A stretch of 64,000 bases of DNA from MKUN01 sp964481425 (GCA_964481425.1 CAYZTM010000002.1:90707-154706); one strand, 5' to 3'; positions 26,186 through 32,503 are shown, counted from the first letter of the stretch. Translations and numbers: made by a program. The notes: generated from the sequence alone by a model not told the origin.

Positions 26186-27544
26186 CTATTGCGAAACTAA
26201 GTTATTCCAGTCAATTCCGTCGAAGGTGCCCGAGCTCATAAGCAGCAGGCATACAGGCTTGCCTGCAGCGGCAAGCGCACCACGTACTTCGGCCTCCAGT
26301 TTACCCTTGTTATCGCTTACTATGAGGTCTTCGCGAGCGAAGTATTTTTTTACCGTTGCAGGCTCCAGTTCCGGCAGGCCCTTCAGCTCTATGGCATGGT
26401 GGCTGAAGTGGACGATGGCCCTATCGGCTGCGTCCATGCTGTGCGCATATTCCTGCAGGAACTGCTCATTGAGGCTGCTGTAGGTGTGCAGCTCAAAGCA
26501 GGCTATCAATTCCCTGTCGGGGTAGGCTTCGCGTACCGCATCCAGTGTGGCCTTCAGTTTCGATGGGGCATGGGCAAAGTCGCGGTAGGCTACCATGCCA
26601 TTGCGCTCGGTCAGTTTTTCCAGCCTTTTGGCGGCGCCGGCAAAGCTGGCTATCGCCTTATAACAATCGCTTTTGGCAATGCCGAGCTGCACGCACACGG
26701 CCACGGCGGCCTCCATATTCAGCAGGTTGTGCCTGCCGAACACCGACACCTTGACCGGTCCCGTCTCCGTATCCAGCACCGCGTCACCGTTCTCGTAGTG
26801 GAAGGCAGGCATGCGGTAGGGCAGGGCATTGAGCTGCTGCGCCGATGAGGCGATCACTTTCTTCACTTCCTCGTCCTCTGCATTATAATATACTGTGGCC
26901 CCCGGCTGCATATTGCGCAGGTAGGTCTCGAACTGCTGCAGGTATATCTCGTAGGTAGGGAACACATTGATATGGTCCCAGGCTATACCGCTCAGCACGC
27001 TTATCTGCGGCTGGTAAAAGAAGATCTTAGGTTTTTTTTCCTCGGCCGATGCCGGGTACTCATCACCCTCCAGCACTATCAGGGGCGCATCGCTCAGCCG
27101 CACCGAGCTGTCGAAGCCCGCCACCTTTGCCCCTACCATATAGTCAAAGTCCACACCCTGCATCTTCAGTATATGCATGATCATCGAGGTGATGGTGGTC
27201 TTGCCATGGCTGCCCGCCACTACCACACGCTGCTTGTTCTTGCTCACCTCGTAGATGTATTGCGGAAAGGAGTAGATGGGTATGCCCAGTTCCTTTGCTC
27301 GCAGTAGTTCCGGGTTGTCGGCTTTGGCATGCATGCCCAGTACTATGGCGTCTATGTCTTTGGTTATTTTTTCGGGATACCAGCCATGCGCCGGGGGCAA
27401 TAGGCCCGCAGCGGCCAGGTTGCTTTTTGCGGGGTCGTTTATCTCATCGTCACTGCCTGTAATGGTGTAACCCTGCCTTTGCAGCGCCAGGGCCAGCTGG
27501 TGCATAATGGCCCCTCCGATGGCAATAAAATGTATGTTGTTCAT
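26186..27544 (-). CDS. mpl: UDP-N-acetylmuramate:tripeptide ligase Mpl
   Basis: A 452-aa Mur ligase that reuses the recycled tripeptide L-Ala-gamma-D-Glu-meso-DAP. The N-terminus has HFIAIGGAIMHQLALALQRQG for UDP-MurNAc, and the ATP site is VVAGSHGKTTITSM near residue 110. DFAHAPSKLKATLDAVR in the C-terminal domain distinguishes Mpl from MurC. A clear -7 box precedes it. It heads a minus-strand unit with the exonuclease and the glycosyltransferase. Confidence 0.95.
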   Translation of the reverse strand: MNNIHFIAIGGAIMHQLALALQRQGYTITGSDDEINDPAKSNLAAAGLLPPAHGWYPEKITKDIDAIVLGMHAKADNPELLRAKELGIPIYSFPQYIYEVSKNKQRVVVAGSHGKTTITSMIMHILKMQGVDFDYMVGAKVAGFDSSVRLSDAPLIVLEGDEYPASAEEKKPKIFFYQPQISVLSGIAWDHINVFPTYEIYLQQFETYLRNMQPGATVYYNAEDEEVKKVIASSAQQLNALPYRMPAFHYENGDAVLDTETGPVKVSVFGRHNLLNMEAAVAVCVQLGIAKSDCYKAIASFAGAAKRLEKLTERNGMVAYRDFAHAPSKLKATLDAVREAYPDRELIACFELHTYSSLNEQFLQEYAHSMDAADRAIVHFSHHAIELKGLPELEPATVKKYFAREDLIVSDNKGKLEAEVRGALAAAGKPVCLLLMSSGTFDGIDWNNLVSQ

Positions 27545-27564
27545 TAATTTTTCTTATCTTCGTA

Positions 27565-27572
27565 CAAAAGTA
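27565..27572 (-). promoter_or_regulatory. -7 box for mpl
   Basis: Minus-strand TACTTTTG, exact TAnnTTTG, ending 20 bases before the mpl ATG. No clear -33 element. Confidence 0.45.
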
Positions 27573-27609
27573 ATTTACGTTTTTACTATTTTATTAAGAC
27601 AGTTTAGAC

Positions 27610-27753
27610 ATGCGAATAAATTCAACCTTCCGCCGAATAGTACCTGCAATAGCTATCATCGCGCTTGCTTTAATGGCTTCATGTGTATCGGGCCAGAAGA
27701 AATACGGTTGCCCGAACCACCTGCATACATCATCATCGGCCTTACTTCGTTAA
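27610..27753 (+). CDS. Very small lipoprotein (47 aa)
   Basis: The frame from ATG 27610 to TAA 27753 encodes a basic start (MRINSTFRRI), a hydrophobic core (VPAIAIIALAL) and a lipobox LMASC, so the mature protein would be about 23 residues: CVSGQKKYGCPNHLH and a short tail. The KYGCPNHLH motif with one Cys and two His looks like a conserved functional patch and reminds me of other tiny Bacteroidota lipoproteins, which I cannot check here. It is divergent from mpl. No assigned function. Confidence 0.55.
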   Translation: MRINSTFRRIVPAIAIIALALMASCVSGQKKYGCPNHLHTSSSALLR

Positions 27754-27891
27754 TATTCAGCGATAATATTGCAGCAAAAGGTTGGTAAACGCCCCGTTTA
27801 TCAACCCTTTGTTGTTTATAGCCCTTTTTCACTACTTGCTTGTTCGCCATCCTGCCTGCTATTCGATCCGCCAACTCATTCAACCAGCACA

Positions 27892-28503
27892 TTAGTTCCG
27901 CTTAAATCCCCTTGTCTTCGGCAAGTAGGCCTTCAGGTACAGCACGGGGTGTATCTCCATGCCGTTGGGGGCAAAGCTCTCGGTATTGCGGGGCATGTTC
28001 CAGAAGGGTGCGCCCACCAGGTCCACCTTTACCACATAGCCTGCATCGTTCCAGCTTTTTATATCGTCGGCCACGTAGCGGGCGTCGGCATATTTACGTT
28101 TCAGGTAGGGGAAGCGGTTCAGGCTGGTGCAGCGCGGGTTGGGTATCTCGGCGCTTATCTTGTCGCCCGTGCCATCCTTATGGGTGCTTAGCAGCAGGCG
28201 GTACTCCATATCTTTTTCGTTCACCTTTACATCATATACATAGCAGGTCATTTTCACCAGCCTGCGTTCGGCATCCTGGCGCACCATTTGCGCATCCTCT
28301 ATGCTGGTATGGCGGTATTCATTAGGCTCTTTCAGGTTGCGCAGCTCTGTGATGGTAGCACTCTCCGGCTGCAGCTCCGACCAGTTGATGCGGCTGCGGT
28401 CTATCAGCAGTTTTTGCTCCCAGCGCCATACGCCGCATTCGTCCTGTGCAAATAATTGTTGTGTAGCTAGTAAAACTAAGGTCAGCAAGAGTATCTTCTT
28501 CAT
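27892..28503 (-). CDS. Secreted protein of unknown function
   Basis: A 203-aa protein with a signal peptide (MKKILLLTLVLLATQQLFAQ) and a mature part of about 180 residues. It has TITELRNLKEP, an acidic/hydrophobic DMEYRLLLSTHKDGTGDKIS segment, a conserved-looking SAEIPNPRC and a C-terminal FAPNGMEIHPVLYL. This EIPxPxC ... PNGxExHPVL pattern recurs in secreted hypothetical proteins of several phyla; no activity is known to me. Start chosen at 28503 to give the signal peptide. It stands alone, with AT-rich DNA upstream. Confidence 0.65.
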   Translation of the reverse strand: MKKILLLTLVLLATQQLFAQDECGVWRWEQKLLIDRSRINWSELQPESATITELRNLKEPNEYRHTSIEDAQMVRQDAERRLVKMTCYVYDVKVNEKDMEYRLLLSTHKDGTGDKISAEIPNPRCTSLNRFPYLKRKYADARYVADDIKSWNDAGYVVKVDLVGAPFWNMPRNTESFAPNGMEIHPVLYLKAYLPKTRGFKRN

Positions 28504-28757
28504 ACCTGTAAAAATAGGTTGCCAGGTTGATAAGTTGGAGCTTGTATTTTTTTTATTTCCAGTGGGCACTTTTCCGTGTGTAGACTGCTGGTTTTATTAT
28601 ATTCATGACGCTTCCTCTCCATAGAAAGCTTATTATAGTACGTGCCGCGTTTCTTTTACAAAACCTACTTTCTTTTGCCATACGGCGATAATATATCAGC
28701 TATTAGCCATCCACTGAAAATTTTTTCTCCTCTGAATAGAAAAAATCTATATTTTTT

Positions 28758-28799
28758 TAGCTTTGCGCAGCGGGTGCAAGCAAAGCTACGGTTTTTTTT
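28758..28799 (+). terminator. Terminator-like hairpin with T-run
   Basis: TAGCTTTGC and GCAAAGCTA form a 9-bp stem around a 13-base loop, followed by CGG and eight T. No gene ends directly upstream on the plus strand, so it may insulate the downstream promoter or belong to an old element border. Confidence 0.5.
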
Positions 28800-28820
28800 A
28801 GACATTCATTAGAATTTATA

Positions 28821-28852
28821 TTTGGTTGGATTAGACAATGTTGTTAGTTTTG
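28821..28852 (+). promoter_or_regulatory. Complete Bacteroidota promoter (-33 and -7)
   Basis: TTTG at 28821-28824, 20 bases, then TAGTTTTG at 28845-28852. Both boxes and the spacing fit the Bacteroidota housekeeping consensus. The ATG at 28871 is 18 bases on. This is the best promoter match in the window. Confidence 0.65.
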
Positions 28853-28870
28853 GTCTTTCATTGATTTATT

Positions 28871-29458
28871 ATGAACTATCAAGTAAACATATATGATAAC
28901 GAGAGGGATGAATTAATTAAATTTCATCAATCTAATATTCAGCGTATAGATAAGGAGATTGACGAGCTACAGGCTCAGCGCGAACATGCTATTTCAAGGA
29001 TAACCGAACTTGTAAGAACTATTATTCATTCAGAAAGTGCACCACCGCAGTCCCTCCTTTTTGATGACGGCAACTATTACCCTGAATTAACCCTGGCCCG
29101 CAAGGCTGAGATTATACTTATTGATGAAAAAAGGGTTTTAAACACTAGGGAGATTGCGCTCCATATAAAAAAGTTGCACCATCCATTTGTTGTACAACAG
29201 GGTTATCCGGATGTAGATATAAAGGATTTGGTAAGCAATCTGGGAGCTACCCTAAAACAAAAGGTGGACAAAGGTGATACCTTTCACAGAATAGACGTGC
29301 GTGGTGTTTGGTATTACGGGATTGCTGATTGGTTTCGTGGGGACGGTACTCTGTACGCAGAATTTAGCAGAAGGCTTATCGATGGTGTTGACGATGAAGA
29401 AATGAATGGACCACTCATGCTTGGTAAGCCAAGCGGTTTAAATGAGTTTGATAAATAA
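28871..29458 (+). CDS. Coiled-coil plus winged-helix (HARE-HTH-like) protein
   Basis: A 195-aa soluble protein. Residues about 10-52 (ERDELIKFHQSNIQRIDKEI and on) are a predicted coiled coil. Residues about 76-165 look like a winged helix: ARKAEIILIDEKRVLNTREI, an insert with VVQQGYPDVDIKD, LVSNLGATLKQKVDKGDTF, then a beta wing HRIDVRGVWYYGIADWF. The order resembles HARE-HTH domains, which occur in DNA-binding and restriction-related proteins; that link is inference. The C-terminus is acidic. It has its own promoter, is followed by a candidate structured RNA, and its base composition differs from the housekeeping genes. Confidence 0.6.
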   Translation: MNYQVNIYDNERDELIKFHQSNIQRIDKEIDELQAQREHAISRITELVRTIIHSESAPPQSLLFDDGNYYPELTLARKAEIILIDEKRVLNTREIALHIKKLHHPFVVQQGYPDVDIKDLVSNLGATLKQKVDKGDTFHRIDVRGVWYYGIADWFRGDGTLYAEFSRRLIDGVDDEEMNGPLMLGKPSGLNEFDK

Positions 29459-29460
29459 TG

Positions 29461-29691
29461 TTGTTACCAGTATAGGAACTATTTCCTACATGCAAAAATA
29501 CCTGGGTTGCTTGAACTTGCTAGGCCGCACCTTGAAGGCGGCGCAACAAGGGGTAACCTGAAAAAAAGATGTAGGGGCGACTGTTAGTGTAATGTAGCAC
29601 GTCGCACTTTGATGGCGAAGGACTGGTATAATTCCAGGCAGTTCCCTAATCTTTCAAAGCCTCCTCGTTCCCAGCGGGGGGGCTTTGTTTT
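29461..29691 (+). ncRNA. Candidate structured RNA with its own terminator
   Basis: I see nested complementary segments: AGGAACT (29474-29480) with AGTTCC (29640-29645) as an outer helix; CCTACAT (29485) with ATGTAGG (29569); inside that TACC/GGTA, GTTGC (29506) with GCAAC (29543) and GCCGC (29524) with GCGGC (29538); then GCGAC (29577) with GTCGC (29601), and CTGG/CCAG (29623/29634). This is a multi-branched fold of about 175 bases. A 13-bp terminator hairpin (29655-29687) and TTTT follow. It is not tmRNA, RNase P RNA or SRP RNA by any motif I can see; a divergent 6S RNA is possible. No clear promoter upstream, so it might be a processed 3' region. Confidence 0.4.
29655..29691 (+). terminator. 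Intrinsic terminator of the RNA candidate
   Basis: CAAAGCCTCCTCG pairs with CGGGGGGGCTTTG over 13 positions (two G-U), loop TTCCCAG, then TTTTA. It would end transcripts of the winged-helix gene and/or the RNA. Confidence 0.7.
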
Positions 29692-29758
29692 ACAAAGTTA
29701 GTAAAAATATTTCTTAGCCAGCGCAAGTCTATTCCCGACTCGTGTCATCACAATCCAG

Positions 29759-29844
29759 CCGGTTTGCAACCGGAATTCACCTTGATAAGCTCGGTTCCCC
29801 CGTTGGTTCAAGAATGCAGCCTGATTCTGTGCACAGCGTTCTTG
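29759..29844 (+). repeat. REP-like composite element, copy 1
   Basis: CCGGTTTGCAACCGG (29759-29773) is a palindrome with core GTTTGCAAC. Thirty-six bases on, CAAGAATGC (29809) pairs with GCGTTCTTG (29836) across an 18-base loop. A second composite with the same core and a similar second hairpin (CAAGTATGC...GCGTACTTG) lies at 30534-30649, in the same orientation on the other side of the frameshifted gene. Confidence 0.55.
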
Positions 29845-29946
29845 GACCCTCGCGCTATACACGATTGCCGCATTGTTTTTCACTTGTGTCTACCAAGGCC
29901 CAATTTTTTTCTACTTGCTGTTACATAAATTTTTGGCCACCATTGG

Positions 29947-30464
29947 CTATTCAGGGCTAAAGGTTCTAACGACCACAGGGTCCTGTGCGTCCATGAATAA
30001 CTTTGTCCTTCCAAATAGGCAGATTTTCCCTGTTTTATCAAATACGTTAGCTTGTCCCTGGCTATTAATCAAAACTTCTGCCCTGCATAAGCCATCCATA
30101 TGCCTGGCCTCAATATCATCCCAGTATTGTTCTATCTCAGATTTGAACACAATGCTAAAGGCCTGGTGGAGATATTCGATAAGGTAATTGCCGTCATCCA
30201 TGGCCCTGGGTTTGAAATCGACATGATAATGAAAGATATTGTTCAGGGCATCTTTCGCGCTTTGTTCGATGTTTTCTACTTTTTTTGGGAAAAGGTCACG
30301 GTCCCGTTTTTGAAAATGGCGAACTGCAGCTTTCCTCCCATATAGTACTTTACTTTCTCAAAGATCAGTTCAATATCTATAGGGTAATCGGGCTTCCACT
30401 TAGGTATAGGAGGAAATTCCTCCTTCTTTTCTTTCTTGCCAAATAGCTTGTCGATAAGCTTCAT
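29947..30464 (-). CDS. Hypothetical protein encoded in two frames joined at a -1 slippery site
   Basis: Frame 0 runs from ATG 30464 (MKLIDKLFGKKEKKEE) for 62 codons to TAG at 30278-30276. The -1 frame is open across that stop and continues ENIEQSAKDALNNIFHYHVD, then MDDGNYLIEYLHQAF to TAA at 29947. Joined, the product is about 172 aa. The join falls on A AAA AAG, in phase with frame 0 and directly followed by the stop. The joined protein reads naturally: a Lys-rich start, amphipathic beta segments (LQFAIFKNGTVTF), a helical middle and a beta-rich end (GQANVFDKTGKICLFGRTKL). I recognise no family. It could be programmed frameshifting, an indel mutation or a homopolymer sequencing error. Confidence 0.55.
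30279..30285 (-). promoter_or_regulatory. A AAA AAG slippery heptamer
   Basis: On the minus strand the codons are CAA AAA AAG TAG, so the heptamer A AAA AAG is in the phase used by E. coli dnaX and many IS3 elements, with the zero-frame stop immediately after. A shift of -1 leads into the long open -1 frame. I see no obvious upstream Shine-Dalgarno-like stimulator. Confidence 0.5.
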
Positions 30465-30533
30465 AAGTATCCTTTACAATAAATAATTAAACGCACTCCA
30501 AACTATGAAATTTTACGGATAAGCCCCGCTAGT

Positions 30534-30649
30534 CCTCGTTTGCAACGAGGATTCAACGGCACAGCGTTTGCAACGCAATTAAATATGCTTACACCGGCGC
30601 AAGTATGCAGTTCAGCCTCCCGTATGGCGTACTTGTGCCTGTAGTGTGG
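30534..30649 (+). repeat. REP-like composite element, copy 2
   Basis: Three hairpins in order: CCTCGTTTGCAACGAGG (30534-30550), GCGTTTGCAACGC (30564-30576) and GGCGCAAGTATGC (30596-30608) pairing with GCGTACTTGTGCC (30637-30649) with two G-U pairs. The first two share the core GTTTGCAAC with copy 1 and differ by compensating changes in the arms, a sign of selection for the fold. Confidence 0.55.
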
Positions 30650-30737
30650 CCTGCCCAATAGCATTTATGCCACTATTTCCATTTCATCTTATTAACCCTT
30701 GATAACCATGGAGCATAATGCTAAAAATAACAGTACC

Positions 30738-30783
30738 ATACCCCTAAAAGCAGGGTATCATACCCTGAAAATCGGGGTATCAT
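30738..30783. repeat. ATACCC/GGGTAT inverted-repeat cluster
   Basis: ATACCC (30738), GGGTAT (30753), ATACCC (30760) and GGGTAT (30775) alternate with spacing of about 9, 1 and 9 bases; the flanks of the two outer spacers (CTAAAAGCA and TGAAAATCG) are also related. This looks like a pair of binding sites for a dimeric regulator. GAACTTTG at 30818-30825 downstream is one base off the -7 consensus, but no gene follows closely. Confidence 0.45.
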
Positions 30784-30861
30784 AAAAACTCGATTTTCCC
30801 ATCCCCCTCCTCCATCCGAACTTTGCGATAAAAAACGAAAAATTGAAAGGTAAAAGCAACC

Positions 30862-31044
30862 GGCATTTGAAAGAAAAGCGTTAAGAAAATGGGAGTGTAG
30901 GCCGGTTAAAAAAGAGCTCCGTCTACTAGGGCTTAAAGATAATTGCCGTATAAAAGTCCTCCTCCCACCTGGACATGCTATTGGCTGGAACTTATAGCTC
31001 TTTTCAGGCCGGAACGAGCATTTTTAGCTTTTCTTTCAATAGCC
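30862..31044. repeat. Long imperfect inverted repeat (MITE-like)
   Basis: The left arm 30862-30918 and right arm 30996-31044 are imperfect inverted copies. Their outer ends, GGCATTTGAAAGAAAAGC (30862-30879) and the complement of 31027-31044, match at 16 of 18 bases; the inner ends AAAAGAGCT / AGCTCTTTT match fully, with GGCCGG-type palindromes between. The 77-base centre has no coding frame. No target-site duplication is obvious. Confidence 0.5.
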
Positions 31045-31113
31045 TTGAACTTAGCGCAGCGATTTCATGAGCACCTTTGAAAAAGACATTGACATTGCGA
31101 GTATCTTTCTTTG

Positions 31114-31147
31114 GTTACTTTCTTTGTATCAAGACAAAGAAAGTAAC
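31114..31147. repeat. Perfect 14-bp hairpin repeat
   Basis: GTTACTTTCTTTGT and its exact complement flank an ATCAAG loop. I recall this sequence as a dispersed intergenic repeat in diverse bacteria, which cannot be checked here. It has no U-tract, so it is not a standard terminator. Confidence 0.6.
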
Positions 31148-31225
31148 AGTATGGTCAGTGCGACATTGTTGACCAAATAGAAACATCGTCGAAAACAACA
31201 TTTTTAACCAACCAAACCCCTGTCA

Positions 31226-31249
31226 CCCCTTTCCACCTGTGGAGAGGGG
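31226..31249. repeat. GC-rich hairpin repeat upstream of the HTH gene
   Basis: CCCCT/AGGGG and CCAC/GTGG pair with a 2-base internal loop. The context GAGAGGGGCCGGGTGTGAGG resembles a short repeat often seen between Bacteroidota genes. It lies 28 bases before the start of the HTH gene. Confidence 0.4.
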
Positions 31250-31276
31250 CCGGGTGTGAGGTCAAATTTTATCACT

Positions 31277-32503
31277 ATGGACCCTAAACAACAAGCCGAA
31301 CACCTCTACCTCAACACCGGCAAGAGCCAGAAAGACATCGCTGCACAGCTCGGCATCGACCCCAAGACCCTCTACCGCTGGATGAAGCAGGGTCATTGGC
31401 GCGAGCTAAGATCAGCCACCCGCCGCATGCCCTCCGTCATTGTAGAGAACATCTATGCCCAGCTCGACGATATGAACTACAACATCGCGCAGCGCGACCC
31501 TGGCGACCGTCACCCCACGCACTACGAATCCCTCATCATCAACAGGCTCATTAATAGCATTGGCAAAGTAAAGAAAGAGACCAGCCAGGGCCAGAACATT
31601 GAGTTCATGATGAGCTTCATCTCCTGGCTCCAGCCGCAGAACGACGACCTCGCAAAGCTCCTTACAGAATACGGCTCCGCCTACCTCAAAGGTGCCCCTG
31701 TTAAAGGCTTTCATCCATACGATATAGAATACGGCGCTGAAGAAAAAGAAGACGGACCCGATGCTTCACTCGCGTCATTGCCGGGTACGGCCTGTCCCGA
31801 TGATATATCGGGTAAGCAAGCTAACGACAACACCAATTCCATCCTGCCGGGCATCCCTTTCCCCCTCGATCCCAACTGCCCGCTGCTCGCTAGCTGTCAT
31901 CCCGGGCTTGCTGAAGGACCGGGCATCGCCCGCCATAGCTATAGCGAAGGCGGGTGCGATTCGGGCATCACCATTCTGTCTGAATTTTCCCCGCAAAGCA
32001 ATGATAACCAATATGATGTATCAAAAGCACCTGCTCCGGAGATGCCCGAAATGCCCGAAAAAAATATTCCCCCGGATCGGGCAGCCACCCGTCCTTGCGA
32101 GGAGTGCATGGCCCCTTGGCTAGCCACAGCGAAGCAACCTTCCCACGAAACTATTGAAACGCAGTTTAGCACGATTCCCCTCTTGGTAGACGACGCTCCG
32201 GGGCCAGCGGATGTTGTTTCCGAACAGGGTCGTACCACTGGGGACAGTGAACCTACCTCCGAAACAGAACTACTACCCCCTGCTATTGGTCACACCGCGC
32301 AGGACACAGAAATACCCTGCCCGCTGCCCCCCGAAACTGACTACACCCCTCCCACCCCTGAAGAACGCGCCGACCCTCAATATTTCGTGAAGCAGTACAT
32401 GCGCGAGCAGGGCCTCGACCACCCCGACGACTTTCAGCTATTCTCCATCGGTGAGGCAGTTTATAAGGTGCATCTCGATAAAAGCAGGAAAAAACGAAAA
32501 TGA
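31277..32503 (+). CDS. HTH protein (terminase-small-subunit-like) with a repeat-derived middle
   Basis: A 408-aa protein in three parts. Residues 1-45 are a helix-turn-helix (KSQKDIAAQLGIDPKTLYRW), the kind seen in small terminase subunits and transposase-like regulators; residues 45-150 are mainly helical and conserved in character. Residues about 160-345 are disordered, rich in Pro, Ser, Glu and Cys, and the DNA beneath contains several palindromic repeats read in frame. The last 45 residues (DPQYFVKQYMREQGLDH and on) look like a folded C-terminal helix pair. The ATG at 31277 is preferred to a GTG at 31256 inside the upstream repeat. No phage genes are adjacent. Confidence 0.6.
   Translation: MDPKQQAEHLYLNTGKSQKDIAAQLGIDPKTLYRWMKQGHWRELRSATRRMPSVIVENIYAQLDDMNYNIAQRDPGDRHPTHYESLIINRLINSIGKVKKETSQGQNIEFMMSFISWLQPQNDDLAKLLTEYGSAYLKGAPVKGFHPYDIEYGAEEKEDGPDASLASLPGTACPDDISGKQANDNTNSILPGIPFPLDPNCPLLASCHPGLAEGPGIARHSYSEGGCDSGITILSEFSPQSNDNQYDVSKAPAPEMPEMPEKNIPPDRAATRPCEECMAPWLATAKQPSHETIETQFSTIPLLVDDAPGPADVVSEQGRTTGDSEPTSETELLPPAIGHTAQDTEIPCPLPPETDYTPPTPEERADPQYFVKQYMREQGLDHPDDFQLFSIGEAVYKVHLDKSRKKRK
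31796..32139. repeat. Dispersed-type palindromic repeats inside the HTH gene
   Basis: Four candidates: CCCGAT-GATAT-ATCGGG (31796-31812); TGTCATCCCGGGCTTG and on to 31927, with CCCGG/CCGGG arms; GCCCGCC (31928) pairing with GGCGGGT (31949) around an AGCTATAGC core; and 32090-32139, CGTCCTTGCGAGG ... CAGCGAAGCAACC, which closely resembles the widespread CGTCATTGCGAGG...GAAGCAATC repeat. All are read through without stops. Confidence 0.5.

Larger units (their letters stand above)
28504..28870. other. AT-rich 367-base non-coding gap at the left edge of the accessory region
   Basis: No open frame here looks coding. It holds T- and A-runs, a hairpin at 28758-28788 and the promoter of the next gene at 28821-28852. 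Base composition is clearly richer in A+T than the flanking genes. Confidence 0.6.
30465..31276. other. 812-base gene-free stretch built of repeats
   Basis: I find no convincing gene here. It contains the second REP-like composite (30534-30649), an ATACCC/GGGTAT operator-like cluster (30738-30783), a long imperfect inverted repeat (30862-31044), a perfect 14-bp hairpin (31114-31147) and a short GC-rich hairpin (31226-31249). A 37-codon frame at 31067-31180 simply reads through the 14-bp hairpin. Confidence 0.6.

Noticed and set aside
27656..27892. 78-codon minus-strand open frame
   Set aside because: No motif, overlaps the tiny lipoprotein gene antisense, and has no promoter or signal.
29698..29883. 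61-codon minus-strand open frame after the frameshifted gene
   Set aside because: It reads through the REP-like composite copy 1; the peptide has no recognisable fold and is explained by the repeat.
29947..30464. Frameshifted gene considered as an IS3-type transposase
   Set aside because: IS3 elements use the same heptamer, but the product is only about 172 aa, lacks an HTH and DDE residues, and has no matching terminal inverted repeats.
29759..30649. Composite hairpins considered as integron attC sites
   Set aside because: The core GTTTGCAAC does not fit the attC GTTRRRY core sites, only one gene is enclosed, and no integrase is visible.
31067..31180. 37-codon plus-strand frame
   Set aside because: It is mostly translation of the perfect 14-bp hairpin; such peptides arise wherever this repeat occurs.
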